The notes under the pieces: generated by a model | The model's database searches: none | Seen by the model: only the letters and a program-made list of their open reading frames with translations | What the model was told of the DNA's origin: nothing | Shown here: piece after piece, positions 44,972-54,083 of the stretch | How positions within the stretch are numbered: position 1 is the stretch's first letter | Layout: each line of letters opens with the position of its first letter | Source: Novosphingobium sp. | Lineage (GTDB): Bacteria; Pseudomonadota; Alphaproteobacteria; Sphingomonadales; Sphingomonadaceae | Assembly: GCF_039595395.1 (NCBI RefSeq) | Contig: NZ_JBCNLP010000006.1 | Location: forward strand, 1,369,001-1,433,000 | Length of the DNA: 64,000 nucleotides | Direction: 5' to 3' | Position numbers and translations under genes: made by a program

Positions 44972-45083
44972 GGCCCGGCCAGCCCGGCGCTGCGGGACGG
45001 CTTGATCAGCCGTGGCGCAGCGTACCATCCGCAACGACACAGACTGGAGCCGCATCCTCGCGCCGGTGCCCGAAGCGAGGGCA

Positions 45084-47318
45084 TCACGCGATATCGAGAT
45101 GCTCCGGGGGATGCCCGGCCAGCCGCCGCGCGTGTGCCGCCTGATAGGCTGCCTCGAGACGATGGGTATAGCCCTTCGTATCGAACAGGGGATGGGTCAG
45201 CCGGTTTGCTGCCAGGCGCGCGCGCAGTTCGGCCAGCAGCGCGGGCTGAGACGCGAGTTGCAACGCGCGGGCCTCATAATCGGCGTCGCTGTCGGTGACC
45301 AGTTCAGGCAGGCCGACGGCGGTGACCAGGCTGGCGCCGACACGCGCGGCGAACGGGCGCCCGGCCCGCGTGAGCACCGGCAGCCCGCCCCACAGCGCGT
45401 CGCTCGCCGTGGTGTGGGCGTTGACGTTGAAGGTGTCGAGAAACAGATCGGCATGCCGCAACCTTGCCAGATGCTCGGCATGCGGCAGCGTTTCGGCGAA
45501 GATCAGCCGGGCGGGATCGACGCCACGCGCCTCGGCTTCGCGGCGCAGGTTCGCCTCGGCCCAATCGTTCGAGCGCAGCAGCCACAGGACGCTGCCCTGG
45601 ACTCCCGTCAGCAGTCGCATCCAGACGTCGAATTCGCGCGGCCCGATCTTGTAGTTGTGGTTGAAGCAGCAGAACACAAAATCATCCGCGGGCAGGCCGA
45701 AATCCGCGCGCGTTGTCCTTGTCGCGGCAATGGCCCGCTGTTGATCGTTGGGCTGATAACTGCCGGCAAGGCGGATGATCTTTTCGCTGTAATGCTCCTG
45801 CTCTTCAACAGGAATGACCACCGGATCCGCAACGAGATAGTCGATATAACTGGCGCCCAGCGACCCCGGATAGCCGACATGGCTGATCTGCAAGGGCGCC
45901 ATGCGCCGGGCAAAGATGCGCGAGCGCGTATGCTGGGTATGGCCCTTCAGATCCACGGCGATGTCCAGGGCATCGCCGCGCGCGAGGTCGACGATGGCCT
46001 GATCGGACAGCCCGCTCACATCGACGAAGCGCTCGACCTCGCGCATCAGCCGCGCGCGATGCGGGCCGTCGGAGGCAGGGCCATAGCTGTAGACGACAAT
46101 CTCGAAACGGTCGCGGTCATGTTCGCGCAAGAGGCCCGACATCAGATACAGCGTCGCATGCTCATGAAAGTCGGCCGAAAAATAACCGATGCGAAGGCGC
46201 GCACCGGGAGCTGACGCATCCCGATGGACCGGTGATGCCTCCTGCCCCGCATCGCCAACCCAGGCGCGCGACATGGCAAGCTGGCGAGCCGGGTCGTCCT
46301 CGAACACCAGCAGCGGAAACGGTTCCACATCCCTGGCCCCGGCAAAGGCTCCCTCGCTGCGCAGGGCAGCGTAATCGTCATAGGCGGAAAAGTCGCAGAT
46401 GTTGGCGCGGGCAAAAAGATGCTGCACGCGCACCGCGTTGCGCTCCGGGTCAAGCTCCAGCGCCAGTCGGAAGGCATCGATGGCGCCCGGCCAGTTGCGA
46501 TAGTCCACCATCAGATTGCCGAGATTGTGCAGCGCGTCGGGAAAGCTCGGCTGGATCGCCAGCGCCCGGCCATAAGCGTCCAGCGCATCCTCGGACCGAT
46601 GCTGCTGTTGATAGGCATATCCCAGATTGTTCCAGGCTCCGGCGAAATCGGGCTGGATCGCCACCGCCCGGCGATAGGCGTCTAGCGCATCCGTGGCCCG
46701 GTTCTGCTGCTGATAGGCGGAGCCCAGATTGTTCCAGGCCCCGGCAAAATCGGGCCGGACCGCCACCGCGCGCTCATAGCTGGCGATCGCCGGCTCGATC
46801 TTCTGCTGCTTGCGCAGCGCATTGCCGAGGTTGAAATGCGCCTCGACATAGTCCGGACGAAGGACGAGCGCGCGCGCAAAAGCAGCGACAGCCTCGTCGA
46901 GCCGGTCCAGACCGCCCAGCGCAATGGCGTGATTGCTGTGAAGCTCGGCATTGCCGGGATCGAGTTCGGCCGCGCGGGCATAGGCGGCCCGAGCCTCTTC
47001 AAACTGCCCGAGCCCGATATTCGCCGCGCCCAGCATGTTGAGACACAGCGCCGATGTGGGATGCCGCCCGCTCAGCGCCTTGGCCAGGGCCGCAGTTTCG
47101 GCCAGCGCTCCGCTGCGGTAAAGAGCGACCAGGCGTTCGACGTCGGATTGCGGCAAGGAAGGCTGCTGCGGCACCGAACGCAGTTGGTCGATACCCTGGC
47201 GCGCCCGCACATTGCCGGGAAAGCGAGCCAGCACCGAACCGTAAAGCCGTTCCGCTTCGGCGGTGTCGCCGCGCTGAGCGGCCTTGCGCGCCTTGGACAT
47301 CGTCGCTTGAAGGCTCAT
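45084..47318 (-). CDS. TPR protein with GT41 (O-GlcNAc transferase/SPINDLY-like) domain
   Basis: A 744-residue soluble protein. Residues about 1-330 are tetratricopeptide repeats, several nearly identical in pattern (WNNLGSAYQQQNRATDALDAYRRAVAIQPDF and the next copy). Residues about 365-735 match the GT41 catalytic region: RIGYFSADFHEHAT, LKGHTQHTRSRIFARRMAPLQISHVGYPGSLGASYIDYLVADPVVIP, CCFNHNYKIGP, DLFLDTFNVNAHTTASDALWGGLPVLT. Eukaryotic members put GlcNAc or fucose on Ser/Thr of proteins; bacterial members modify flagellins, adhesins or unknown proteins. No flagellar or adhesin gene lies beside it, so the target is open. Confidence 0.9.
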   Translation of the reverse strand: MSLQATMSKARKAAQRGDTAEAERLYGSVLARFPGNVRARQGIDQLRSVPQQPSLPQSDVERLVALYRSGALAETAALAKALSGRHPTSALCLNMLGAANIGLGQFEEARAAYARAAELDPGNAELHSNHAIALGGLDRLDEAVAAFARALVLRPDYVEAHFNLGNALRKQQKIEPAIASYERAVAVRPDFAGAWNNLGSAYQQQNRATDALDAYRRAVAIQPDFAGAWNNLGYAYQQQHRSEDALDAYGRALAIQPSFPDALHNLGNLMVDYRNWPGAIDAFRLALELDPERNAVRVQHLFARANICDFSAYDDYAALRSEGAFAGARDVEPFPLLVFEDDPARQLAMSRAWVGDAGQEASPVHRDASAPGARLRIGYFSADFHEHATLYLMSGLLREHDRDRFEIVVYSYGPASDGPHRARLMREVERFVDVSGLSDQAIVDLARGDALDIAVDLKGHTQHTRSRIFARRMAPLQISHVGYPGSLGASYIDYLVADPVVIPVEEQEHYSEKIIRLAGSYQPNDQQRAIAATRTTRADFGLPADDFVFCCFNHNYKIGPREFDVWMRLLTGVQGSVLWLLRSNDWAEANLRREAEARGVDPARLIFAETLPHAEHLARLRHADLFLDTFNVNAHTTASDALWGGLPVLTRAGRPFAARVGASLVTAVGLPELVTDSDADYEARALQLASQPALLAELRARLAANRLTHPLFDTKGYTHRLEAAYQAAHARRLAGHPPEHLDIA

Positions 47319-47586
47319 TCTGCTCTGTCCGTCCCTTTGCTGTGCAGAGGCCTCTCTTCAATCGAGTGCGCGCCCTGGATGAGTGACGCCAATCGTAAAA
47401 TTTTGGTAATGATGTCTGGCAAACGGCGGGTGCAGTATTTTCCCTTATTTCAACCGTGGCGGCGGTAGCCCGATCAGGGAAATGAGCCGTGCGGTGCATT
47501 TCTATCGATACAGTAGAGTTTTTCATCTTGCGCTTGCCCCTCGCATCACGCACCTTGATCTTGCGAAAAACGAGGGGATGCTCATC

Positions 47587-47844
47587 ATGACAGACATCAG
47601 TTTCAGCGCACCCGCCAGGCTTCTGGCGTCCGAAAGCCAGATTGCTCAGCAAGCCTTGCATCATGCCGGAGCGGTCGACCGGGGCTCGCTTGGCCGCCTG
47701 GTCGGCAAGGTGATGGAGGCGGAACCGGGCGAGCGTTGGCGTTATGCCATTGCCGCCGATGGCGTCTCGCAGCTCTATGCCGCGGAAATCGAGGCTCTGG
47801 CCGGCACGCGCCAATATGCCGACTGGCAGGCCGGTCAGGTCTGA
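47587..47844 (+). CDS. Small protein of unknown function
   Basis: An 85-residue soluble protein starting MTDISFSAPARLLAS, mildly acidic and Ala-rich, ending RQYADWQAGQV. I do not recognise a family. GAGGGG at 47572-47577 lies 9 bases before ATG 47587, supporting expression; an in-frame ATG at 47578 is too close to that site. It diverges from the GT41 gene across 268 bases and is followed by a long stretch without genes. Confidence 0.5.
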   Translation: MTDISFSAPARLLASESQIAQQALHHAGAVDRGSLGRLVGKVMEAEPGERWRYAIAADGVSQLYAAEIEALAGTRQYADWQAGQV

Positions 47845-48628
47845 CACGCGGGATCTGGCGGAGGTCAGCCCTGCTGATCTCCGCCTCCCCTCACGGAATA
47901 GAGCGCCAACCTCCGCCCGCAAGCGCGGCAAGACCTGGCGACGACCTTGCCGGGCGCAGCATAGCTCTGCGCCTCGGACAGCGGCACCATAGCCAGCGCG
48001 CGTGATGGCCGCGCCTGCGGGCGATGCGGATCAGGCACACGGCGGACACGGCCACCTAGGCTTTCGGCGCACCCATACGCTGAACAGCACCGCAAACCCG
48101 TGCAGACAGGCGGGTTTACCTTCCCCCAGCGCGCCTTTTCATGATATGCAAAGGGCAACCGGCATTGAGTCTGGCTTGCCCCGACAAGCCCGGCTGCTCG
48201 TTGCGATTGACCGATCACGGCCGAATCGGCTGGCTCGTCGATCGCCTCAGGCGTGCCGCCCGCGATCAGACGACACCGCATAAGACCTTCGTCCCAGACT
48301 GCCCGACACAAAGCCGGCGCATGTCAGCGACTGTTCGTCATGGCCCGGATTTTTTCTCTGCGCATCAAAACGTTCCGGCACCAGAAGACCGCCCGTCAGC
48401 GGCCATAGCCCCCTATCCTCCTGCCCCGGCATGACGAAAGAAGCATGGACATCACGGCCCCGCCTCCCTATTGCGCCGCCAATATGTACGATATAGTTAG
48501 TTTGTAATAAAATCGCGGTTTCCCGCCGGTTCTGCTGCCCCCAAACGGCAGAGCACCGGCTGTAAGCCACGAAACACGTTCAGAAATTCCATCCTGCCCA
48601 CTTGCCTTCCAGCCCCAGGAGGTGCCGC
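47845..48628. other. 784-bp region with no recognisable gene
   Basis: Both strands contain open frames of about 90-150 codons, but their translations are Arg/Cys/Pro-rich and lack any family pattern, so I treat them as chance frames of GC-rich DNA. Base composition becomes more A/T-rich around 48480-48520, which may mark the promoter of the glucose dehydrogenase gene. No repeat, tRNA or transposon trace was seen. Confidence 0.5.
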
Positions 48629-51058
48629 GTGTCCAGCGCGAAGAATCACGATCATCTGGCCGCAAGGCTCTGGCTGCTCCTGCTCGGAGCGGTCATTTTT
48701 CTTGCCGGTCTCTTTTTCCTCGTCGCAGGCGGCAAGCTCCTGTTGCTCGGCGGCAGTCCCTATTTCGTGCTCGCAGGCCTTGCGCTGATCGCATCGGGCG
48801 CGCTGATCGCCCGCCGCCGCCCGCTCGGCGCCCTGCTGTTCGGCGCGACTTTCGCGGCAACCGTGCTCTGGGCCCTGTGGGAGGTCGGCTTTGCCTTCTG
48901 GCCGCTGATCTCGCGCCTGCTCGCCATGGGCGTGGGCGCCACCATCGTCGCCCTCTCCACGCCACTGCTGCGCGCCAGCGCGGGCCGCGCGCCCGCATGG
49001 CGCCCGGCGCTGATCGTCGCTGGCGTGGTTGGCCTGGCCTCCGCCGCCGGTTTCGCGGGCATGTTCGTGCCGCACCCGACCGTCGCCTTTACCGGCGAGG
49101 ACTCGCCCCTGCCCCCGCTCGACCCCGCCGCCCAGCAGAAGAACTGGGAGGCCTATGGCAACACCAGCGGCGGTAGCCGCTTCGTCGCGCTCAACCAGAT
49201 CACCCGCGACAATGTGAAGAACCTGCAGGTCGCCTGGACCTATCACACCGGCGACATGGACCCGAGCGACGGCAATGGCGCCGAGGATCAGGACACCCCG
49301 CTGCAGGTGGGTGACAGCGTCTTCATCTGCACCCCGCACAACAATGTCATCGCGCTCGATGCCGACACCGGCCGCCAGAAATGGAAGACGGTGATCGATG
49401 CTCATACCTCGGTGTGGATGCGCTGCCGTGGTTTGGCCTATTTCGATTCACACGCGCCGATCCAGCAGCCCAAGGTGCCCGGATCGGTGCCGGTGCTGCC
49501 CGCCTCGGTTCCCGCCAATGCGCCCTGCCAGCGCCGCATCCTGATGAACACCATCACCGCGCAGCTCGTCGCGCTCGATGCCGACACCGGCGCCTTCTGC
49601 CGTGATTTCGGCAATCAGGGCCGCGTCGATCTGAAGGCGGGCATGGGTGCCACGCCCGATCCGCAGTATCAGCTCACCGCCGCGCCGACGCTGGCGGGGA
49701 CGACGGTCGTGGTCGGCGGGCGCGTGGCCGACAATGTGCAGGTCGATATGCCCGGCGGCGTGATCCGTGGCTTCGATGTCATCACCGGCAAGATGCGCTG
49801 GGCCTTCGACCCCGGCAATCCGCAGGACCATGGCGCGCCCGCGCCGGGCAAGAGCTACACCCGCTCGACGCCCAATGTGTGGTCGGCCATGTCCTATGAT
49901 GCGGCGTCGAACACCGTCTTCATGCCGATGGGCAGCTCCTCGGTCGATATCTATGGCGTGCCGCGCACCAAGCTCGACCACACCTATGGCGCCTCGATGC
50001 TGGCGCTCGACGCCACCACGGGCCGCGAGAAGTGGCACTTCCAGACCGTCCACAACGATCTGTGGGACTTCGACCTGCCGATGCAGCCCAGCTTCGTCGA
50101 TTTCCCGATGGGGAATGGCAAGACCATCCCCGCGCTGGTCTTCGGCACCAAGGCCGGGCAGATCTATGTTCTCGACCGCGTCACCGGCAAGCCGCTGACC
50201 AAGGTGGAAGAGATCAAGGTCCATCCCGCCAACATTCCGGGTGAACCCTATTCGCTCACCCAGCCGCTGTCGGTGGGCATGCCGCAGATCGGAGTCGGCC
50301 CGCTGACCGAGGCGAGCATGTGGGGCGCCACCCCCTTCGACCAGTTGCTGTGCCGCGTCGCCTTCAAAAGCATGCGCTATCAGGGGCTCTACACCGCGCC
50401 GGGCACCGATACGGCGCTCAGCTTCCCCGGCTCGCTGGGCGGCATGAACTGGGGCGGTCTCTCCACCGATCCCACCAGCGGGACGATCTTCATCAACGAC
50501 ATGCGCCTGGGCCTGTGGGAAAAGATGGTCCCCCAGACCAAGGAGCAGCAGGGCAAGGCCGGTGCCGCCGGCGAGGCCACCAACACCGGCATGGGCAGCG
50601 TGCCGATGAAGGGCACGCCCTATTCGGTGACCAAGGACCGCTTCCTCTCGGTCTTCGGCATTCCCTGCCAGACCCCGCCCTTCGGCACGCTGACGGCGGT
50701 GGATCTCAAGACCCGCAAGATCAAGTGGCAGGTGCCGGTGGGCACGGTGCAGGACACCGGTCCCAAAGGCATCCGCATGGGCCTGCCGATCCCCATCGGC
50801 CTGCCCACGCTGGGCGGCACGCTGGCGACACAGGGCGGGCTGGTGTTCATCGCGGGGACGCAGGATTTCTATCTGCGCGCCTTCGATTCCCACACCGGGC
50901 GCGAGATCTGGAAGGGCCGCCTGCCCGTGGGCAGTCAGGGCGGGCCGATGAGCTACCGCTCACCCAAAACCGGCAAGCAATATGTGGTCATCACGGCAGG
51001 CGGCGCGCGCCAGTCGCCCGATCGCGGCGACTATGTGATCGCCTACGCCCTGCCCTGA
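48629..51058 (+). CDS. gcd: Membrane-bound PQQ-dependent glucose dehydrogenase
   Basis: An 809-residue quinoprotein oxidising glucose to gluconolactone on the periplasmic side and feeding electrons to ubiquinone. Five N-terminal membrane helices (about 10-140) anchor it; the rest is the eight-bladed PQQ propeller with NWEAYGNTSGGSRF, HTGDMDPSDGNGAEDQDTPL, the catalytic Asp in VHNDLWDFDLPMQP, and W-motif repeats such as DADTGRQKW and DATTGREKW. I chose GTG 48629 because AGGAGG at 48617-48622 lies 6 bases upstream; a TTG at 48602 is less likely. A strong terminator and an OprB porin gene follow. Confidence 0.93.
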   Translation: MSSAKNHDHLAARLWLLLLGAVIFLAGLFFLVAGGKLLLLGGSPYFVLAGLALIASGALIARRRPLGALLFGATFAATVLWALWEVGFAFWPLISRLLAMGVGATIVALSTPLLRASAGRAPAWRPALIVAGVVGLASAAGFAGMFVPHPTVAFTGEDSPLPPLDPAAQQKNWEAYGNTSGGSRFVALNQITRDNVKNLQVAWTYHTGDMDPSDGNGAEDQDTPLQVGDSVFICTPHNNVIALDADTGRQKWKTVIDAHTSVWMRCRGLAYFDSHAPIQQPKVPGSVPVLPASVPANAPCQRRILMNTITAQLVALDADTGAFCRDFGNQGRVDLKAGMGATPDPQYQLTAAPTLAGTTVVVGGRVADNVQVDMPGGVIRGFDVITGKMRWAFDPGNPQDHGAPAPGKSYTRSTPNVWSAMSYDAASNTVFMPMGSSSVDIYGVPRTKLDHTYGASMLALDATTGREKWHFQTVHNDLWDFDLPMQPSFVDFPMGNGKTIPALVFGTKAGQIYVLDRVTGKPLTKVEEIKVHPANIPGEPYSLTQPLSVGMPQIGVGPLTEASMWGATPFDQLLCRVAFKSMRYQGLYTAPGTDTALSFPGSLGGMNWGGLSTDPTSGTIFINDMRLGLWEKMVPQTKEQQGKAGAAGEATNTGMGSVPMKGTPYSVTKDRFLSVFGIPCQTPPFGTLTAVDLKTRKIKWQVPVGTVQDTGPKGIRMGLPIPIGLPTLGGTLATQGGLVFIAGTQDFYLRAFDSHTGREIWKGRLPVGSQGGPMSYRSPKTGKQYVVITAGGARQSPDRGDYVIAYALP

Positions 51059-51072
51059 CCGCAATGATGATC

Positions 51073-51120
51073 CGCTGCCGGGGCTGATCACGCCCCGGCC
51101 CCGGCAGCGTCTGAATTTTT
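51073..51120 (+). terminator. Intrinsic terminator after gcd
   Basis: CGCTGCCGGGG (51073-51083) pairs perfectly with CCCCGGCAGCG (51099-51109), followed by TCTGAATTTTT. An alternative inner stem CCGGGGC/GCCCCGG (51078-51098) competes with it. It lies 15 bases after the gcd stop and 48 bases before the OprB start. Confidence 0.8.
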
Positions 51121-51167
51121 AACACAGACCGGGCCTGCACCGCAGGCATCGGACCAAGAGCGAACCC

Positions 51168-52568
51168 ATGTCCCTGACCAACCATGCCCGGCGAGCGCTG
51201 GCCTCCTCCCTCTTTCTCACGCTGCCCTGCGGCGCGGCCATGGCGCAGGATGCGACGCATGCCGCCAGCCCGGCGAGCGCCACGCAGGACGAGTCGGTGA
51301 TCCTGGCCGCGCAATCCTCCGATCAGGACACCTCGCTGGCGCCCTATGTCACGGCAGCGCCCCCGGCCCGCCCGGCACCGCTGCGCGCGGAAATGACCGG
51401 TGATTGGGGCGGCCTGCGCAACCGCATCAAGCAGGCCGGTTTCACCCTGCGCGCCGATTATGTCTCGGAAAGCTTCGCCGCGGTCGATGGCGGCGAGCGG
51501 CGCGGTACCGCCTATGCCCAGCAGATCCGTGCCGGTGTCGATGCCGATATGGACCGGCTGGTCGGCTGGAAGGGGGCGATCATCCATGTCACCCTCAACG
51601 ACCGGCGCGGGGCGGGCATCTCATCCGATTTCGTCGGCAACCGCCTGCCCATTCAGGAGAATTACGGCGGCCTCTACACCCGCCTCTCCGAGGCCACGGT
51701 CGAGCAGAATTTCGATGGCGGCAGGCTCAACCTGCGTGTCGGCTTCTTTGCGATGGGCAATGATCTGGGCGGGCTGGGGCCGGGCTGCAACTTCGTCAAC
51801 GCCGCCTTCTGCGCCCATGCGCTGACGCTCTCGGGCGACAGTGGCTGGTACAATTACCCCAACGCCCGCTGGGGCGCCGCCGTGCGCTACAAGCTGCGCC
51901 GCGACGTGATCCTGCGCACCGGAATCTATCAGGTCAATCCGGCCCTGAACGACGAGCAGAACGCCTTCAAGCCCTTTGCCGCCGGGACGATCGGCGCGCT
52001 GATCCCGCTCGAGGTCGAATATGATCCGGGCACTCATGCGGGCAGCAAGGTGCTGCCGGGCCATTACAAGCTGGGCGCCTATTACGACACCTCCCGCGTC
52101 GCGCGGCAGGGCGAGACCGGGACGGTAAAGGGCCGCTACGGCGTCTATCTGCTGTTCGACCAGATGATCCTGCGGGAGGGCACCGGCAAGCGCGGCCTGT
52201 CACTGCTGGGAGAGTTTACCGCCCAGCCCGCCAATTCCGCGCCCATCACCCGCTGGTCCGCCTTCGGCCTGCTGAAGACCGGCACCTTTCCGGGTCGCGA
52301 TGCCGACACCATCGCCATCGGTTTCGTGGAGGCGACGATCAACCCGCATCTGCGCGCGCTCCATGCCGCCGCTCTGGCCAGCACGCCGGACGGCAGCGAC
52401 CGGCTGTTCTTCGGCGAGGCGGTGATCGAGGCGAGCTATGGCTTTCAGGCGCGCCCCTGGCTCAACATCCGGCCCGACATCCAGTATGTCATCCATCCGG
52501 GCGCGTTCAGCTATCGCCAGACCGGCAATGCGCTGGCCATCGGCACGCAGATCCGTTCGCAATTTTGA
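51168..52568 (+). CDS. OprB-family carbohydrate-selective porin
   Basis: A 466-residue outer-membrane protein. A signal peptide ends at GAAMAQ, followed by a flexible Ala/Pro/Ser region (to about 70) and a barrel matching OprB porins: LTGDWGGLRNRIKQAGF-like entry (EMTGDWGGLRNR), VEQNFDGGRLNLRVGFFAMGNDLG, YDPGTHAGSKVLPGHYKLGAYYDTS, LLFDQMILRE, PDIQYVIHPG. These porins pass glucose and other sugars. Following gcd, it probably supplies glucose to the dehydrogenase, although the strong terminator between them implies a separate promoter or read-through. Confidence 0.92.
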   Translation: MSLTNHARRALASSLFLTLPCGAAMAQDATHAASPASATQDESVILAAQSSDQDTSLAPYVTAAPPARPAPLRAEMTGDWGGLRNRIKQAGFTLRADYVSESFAAVDGGERRGTAYAQQIRAGVDADMDRLVGWKGAIIHVTLNDRRGAGISSDFVGNRLPIQENYGGLYTRLSEATVEQNFDGGRLNLRVGFFAMGNDLGGLGPGCNFVNAAFCAHALTLSGDSGWYNYPNARWGAAVRYKLRRDVILRTGIYQVNPALNDEQNAFKPFAAGTIGALIPLEVEYDPGTHAGSKVLPGHYKLGAYYDTSRVARQGETGTVKGRYGVYLLFDQMILREGTGKRGLSLLGEFTAQPANSAPITRWSAFGLLKTGTFPGRDADTIAIGFVEATINPHLRALHAAALASTPDGSDRLFFGEAVIEASYGFQARPWLNIRPDIQYVIHPGAFSYRQTGNALAIGTQIRSQF

Positions 52569-52668
52569 TATTGCCACGTAATCCTGCGGCACATGGCTGG
52601 CCATCGGCCGCAGGCTTGCGGTCGCTAAGAACCGAAGCGGTGCCTATCCTATCGGGTAGCGCCTCGGC

Positions 52669-53874
52669 CTAGCTGCGCCCGACCTGCATCAGCGTGGCAT
52701 CGGAGGGCAGCAACTGATCGAGAAACGGCAGGATCGCCGCGCCGATCGCCGCCGCATCGCCAGCCATGGTCGCGCGCAGAATGGGCGCCGTCGCGGGCAG
52801 CCGCACATCGGCCAGCCTTGCGGTCAGCCGCTCGACCAGAGCATCGGCCAGCGATTCCGGCAGGCGCCCACCGATGATGATGGCATGCGGATCGATCAGG
52901 CAGTTGATGTTGACCAGCGGCGCGGTCAGCGCGCGGGTGGCATCCTCCACCCAATGGTCGAGGACCGCCGCCACGGCCGGATCGCTTTCATCGATGGCCG
53001 AGGGGCTGGCCACGCTCAACCCCGCCTTCGCGAGATATTGCATCAGCGCGGAGAGCGAGACGATGTCCTGCACCACCGCATCGGGGCCCGCGCCGGTCGG
53101 GTCGGGCAGCAGGCCCAGCTCGGCGCTGCGGCGGTTGGCGCCCTCGACATAATGGCGGTCGATCAGCAGGCCGCCGCCCAGACCCGAGCTGATGAAGATG
53201 TAGAAGAAGCTCGACAGCGTCAGGCCAATGCCCGACTGCGCCTCGCCCAGCGCGGCGGCGGCGGCGTCATTGTCGATCAGCACCGGCCAGGGCAGCACCG
53301 GCCTCAGCAGCTCAGGAAGCGACAGTTCGGCCCAGCGGTCATAATCATGCGGCCGGCCCGGCAGCGTGATCGCGCCCAGATCGTCAGGCAGCGCGACACC
53401 GACGCCGATCACCCGGTCGCGCTTCACGCCGGCTTCCGCCAGCAGCGGCTCCAGCCCGTCGCGGACAAAGCCCACAACATCCTCGGGCAGAGCGAAGGCC
53501 ATATCGCGGGTGATGCGGCTGCGCACCTCGCCCGCCAGATCGAGCGCGACCAGCGTCAGATGATCGCGGTCGATGTTCAGGCCGATGGCGATGCAGCCCA
53601 GCGCATCGATCTTGAGCCGGATCGCGGGCTGACCGCGCGGCCCCTGCAGGCGCCCGATTTCCTTGACCAGCCCCTCGTCGATCAGGCGGCGGGTGATGTT
53701 GGCGATGGTCGGCGCCGTCAGCCCCGTGGTGCGCGACAGCTCGGTGCGGGTCGTTTCGGCGCTGGTGCGGATCGCCTGAAGCACGACGCGCTGGTTGTAA
53801 TCGCTGGCGCGGGCCAGATTGGTGCCCGAGAGCGAAACGGCAAGGCGTGCGCCGCGCGATATATCCGTGCTCAT
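52669..53874 (-). CDS. ROK-family transcriptional regulator
   Basis: A 401-residue regulator of the NagC/Mlc/XylR type. Residues about 25-90 form a winged helix (VVLQAIRTSAETTRTELSRTTGLTAPTIANITRRLIDEGLV), and the rest is a ROK sugar-binding domain (PVLIDNDAAAAALGEAQSGIG, FISSGLGGGLLIDRHYVEGANRRSAELG). The cysteine cluster that binds zinc in ROK kinases is absent here; GLLPDPTG replaces it. It diverges from the second GH125-GH92 pair across 209 bases that contain an AT-rich palindrome, so it most likely represses that pair in response to a released sugar (inference). Confidence 0.9.
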   Translation of the reverse strand: MSTDISRGARLAVSLSGTNLARASDYNQRVVLQAIRTSAETTRTELSRTTGLTAPTIANITRRLIDEGLVKEIGRLQGPRGQPAIRLKIDALGCIAIGLNIDRDHLTLVALDLAGEVRSRITRDMAFALPEDVVGFVRDGLEPLLAEAGVKRDRVIGVGVALPDDLGAITLPGRPHDYDRWAELSLPELLRPVLPWPVLIDNDAAAAALGEAQSGIGLTLSSFFYIFISSGLGGGLLIDRHYVEGANRRSAELGLLPDPTGAGPDAVVQDIVSLSALMQYLAKAGLSVASPSAIDESDPAVAAVLDHWVEDATRALTAPLVNINCLIDPHAIIIGGRLPESLADALVERLTARLADVRLPATAPILRATMAGDAAAIGAAILPFLDQLLPSDATLMQVGRS

Positions 53875-53990
53875 TGCCCCGCCCCCCGACGCATAAGGCC
53901 CGAATGCCCGCTTAAGGCTCGCTCTGTTTCAATCACATATCCCACGGTTCCAGCATTGCCAAGGCGACCTGCACTTGCCAATCGCAAATT

Positions 53991-54014
53991 TAATTAAAAT
54001 AAATTTTTTAATTA
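53991..54014. promoter_or_regulatory. AT-rich palindromic operator candidate
   Basis: TAATTAAAA (53991-53999) and TTTTAATTA (54006-54014) are perfect 9-base arms around a 6-base A/T spacer. It lies 70-93 bases before the GH125 start in the divergent gap with the ROK regulator gene. ROK repressors such as NagC and Mlc bind long A/T-rich palindromes of this kind. Confidence 0.55.
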
Positions 54015-54083
54015 CCCTTGATCCGTCGATCCCCACGCCGTAGCGTGCACCACACGAGATAAAAACAGCTTGATGGAGAGATC

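Noticed and set aside
44997..45013. Hairpin ACGGCT/AGCCGT after the histidine kinase gene as terminator
   Set aside because: The stem is only 6 bases and no T-tract follows on either strand.
47865..48570. Several 90-150 codon frames between the small unknown gene and gcd
   Set aside because: They are rich in Arg, Cys and Pro, have no good ribosome binding sites and overlap each other on both strands.
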